DNA from: Rutidosis leptorrhynchoides
Taxonomy: Eukaryota; Streptophyta; Magnoliopsida; Asterales; Asteraceae
Reading direction: 5' to 3'
Length of the DNA stretch: 64,000 nt
Assembly: GCF_046630445.1 (NCBI RefSeq)
Contig: NC_092333.1
Span: 338,881,001-338,945,000, forward strand
Shown: one piece after another, positions 63,902 through 64,000 of the stretch
Layout: the number at the start of each line of letters is the position of its first letter
How positions within the stretch are numbered: the stretch's first letter is position 1
The notes under the pieces: generated by a model
What the model saw: the letters and a program-made list of their open reading frames with translations, nothing else
Database searches by the model: none
What the model was told of the DNA's origin: nothing
Position numbers and translations under genes: made by a program

Positions 63902-64000
63902 CCCCTTCTGATGGAGGTTGGGCAACAACCGGAGTTGTCGACCGGCAAAGATTCTTTCGAATCACCCGCCTCCATGACTTTAGTCTCATGGGACTCTGAC

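Larger units (their letters stand above)
61902..64000 (-). mobile_element. Element E: LTR element with short LTR, 3' part
   Basis: Minus-strand orientation from the polypurine tract AAGGGGGAGA (62144-62153) next to the LTR start TGTTAGGACCCCG. The 3' LTR is 61902-62142. The 5-bp duplication would be TTCAT (61897-61901), unconfirmed because the other end lies outside the window. The internal part in view codes only for a protein of unknown function, not for RT. Confidence 0.75.

Overview
The window looks like heterochromatic, gene-poor DNA from a plant nuclear genome. It is strongly AT-rich, full of (TA)n and (TAA)n microsatellites, and built almost entirely of nested transposable elements. 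Every LTR element whose start is visible has a primer site complementary to initiator Met-tRNA or a close variant. The very long LTRs, with conserved 'ccgttcatatcgattataaacg' ends and the 'gtacctacccgttaaag' junction before the LTR, resemble Gypsy-type elements I associate with Asteraceae. That assignment is inference, not proof. I found no intact host gene, no confident functional tRNA or rRNA gene, and no CRISPR or other prokaryote-type system.

Layout. 1-2158: 3' part of a long LTR (family A, plus strand). 2159-3595: start of a minus-strand LTR element (C). 3596-15624: minus-strand element B1 with 3.9-kb LTRs and a 4.3-kb internal region lacking pol; its 5' LTR is cut off and joined to a copia fragment. 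15625-16592 and 40389-40781: two halves of one copia pol (Copia-1, minus). They were split by element B2 (16593-40388, 5-bp duplication ACATT), a relative of B1. The 5' LTR of B2 holds a chain of nested insertions: a Helitron-like element (28429-39514), inside it a MULE-like inverted-repeat element (30327-38702), inside that a giant solo LTR of family B (30645-37634, duplication ATTGT), and inside that a solo LTR of family A (31858-34575, duplication ATAAC). A poly(A) LINE fragment sits in the MULE terminal repeat, a hAT-like end lies in the MULE interior, and an RTE-like insertion lies in the B2 interior.

40782-45183: non-coding copia-like element D (plus) in an LTR-internal-LTR arrangement with extra internal sequence on both outer sides. 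45184-51938: Copia-2 (minus), with gag, a second gag-like/coiled-coil segment, protease and integrase, all broken by stops, ending at the start of RT. 51939-52928: unassigned. 52929-61901: Copia-3 (plus), with 5' LTR, leader, gag, protease, integrase and RT. Its gag zinc-knuckle region is interrupted by a 3.4-kb solo LTR of family A (56017-59421, duplication AAAGC), and its RT is cut by element E (61902-64000, minus), which has a short LTR next to a long ORF of unknown function.

None of the coding regions is intact, so nothing here is likely to be an autonomous element today. The most interesting signals are inside the LTRs: a tRNA-like block next to an oligo-T run in the family B LTRs, an inverted pair of 11-mers shared by LTR families A and B, a ~178-bp tandem repeat with a palindromic core in family A, and recurrent CGTACG-type motifs shared by Copia-2 and element D. 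All identities and similarities were judged by eye.
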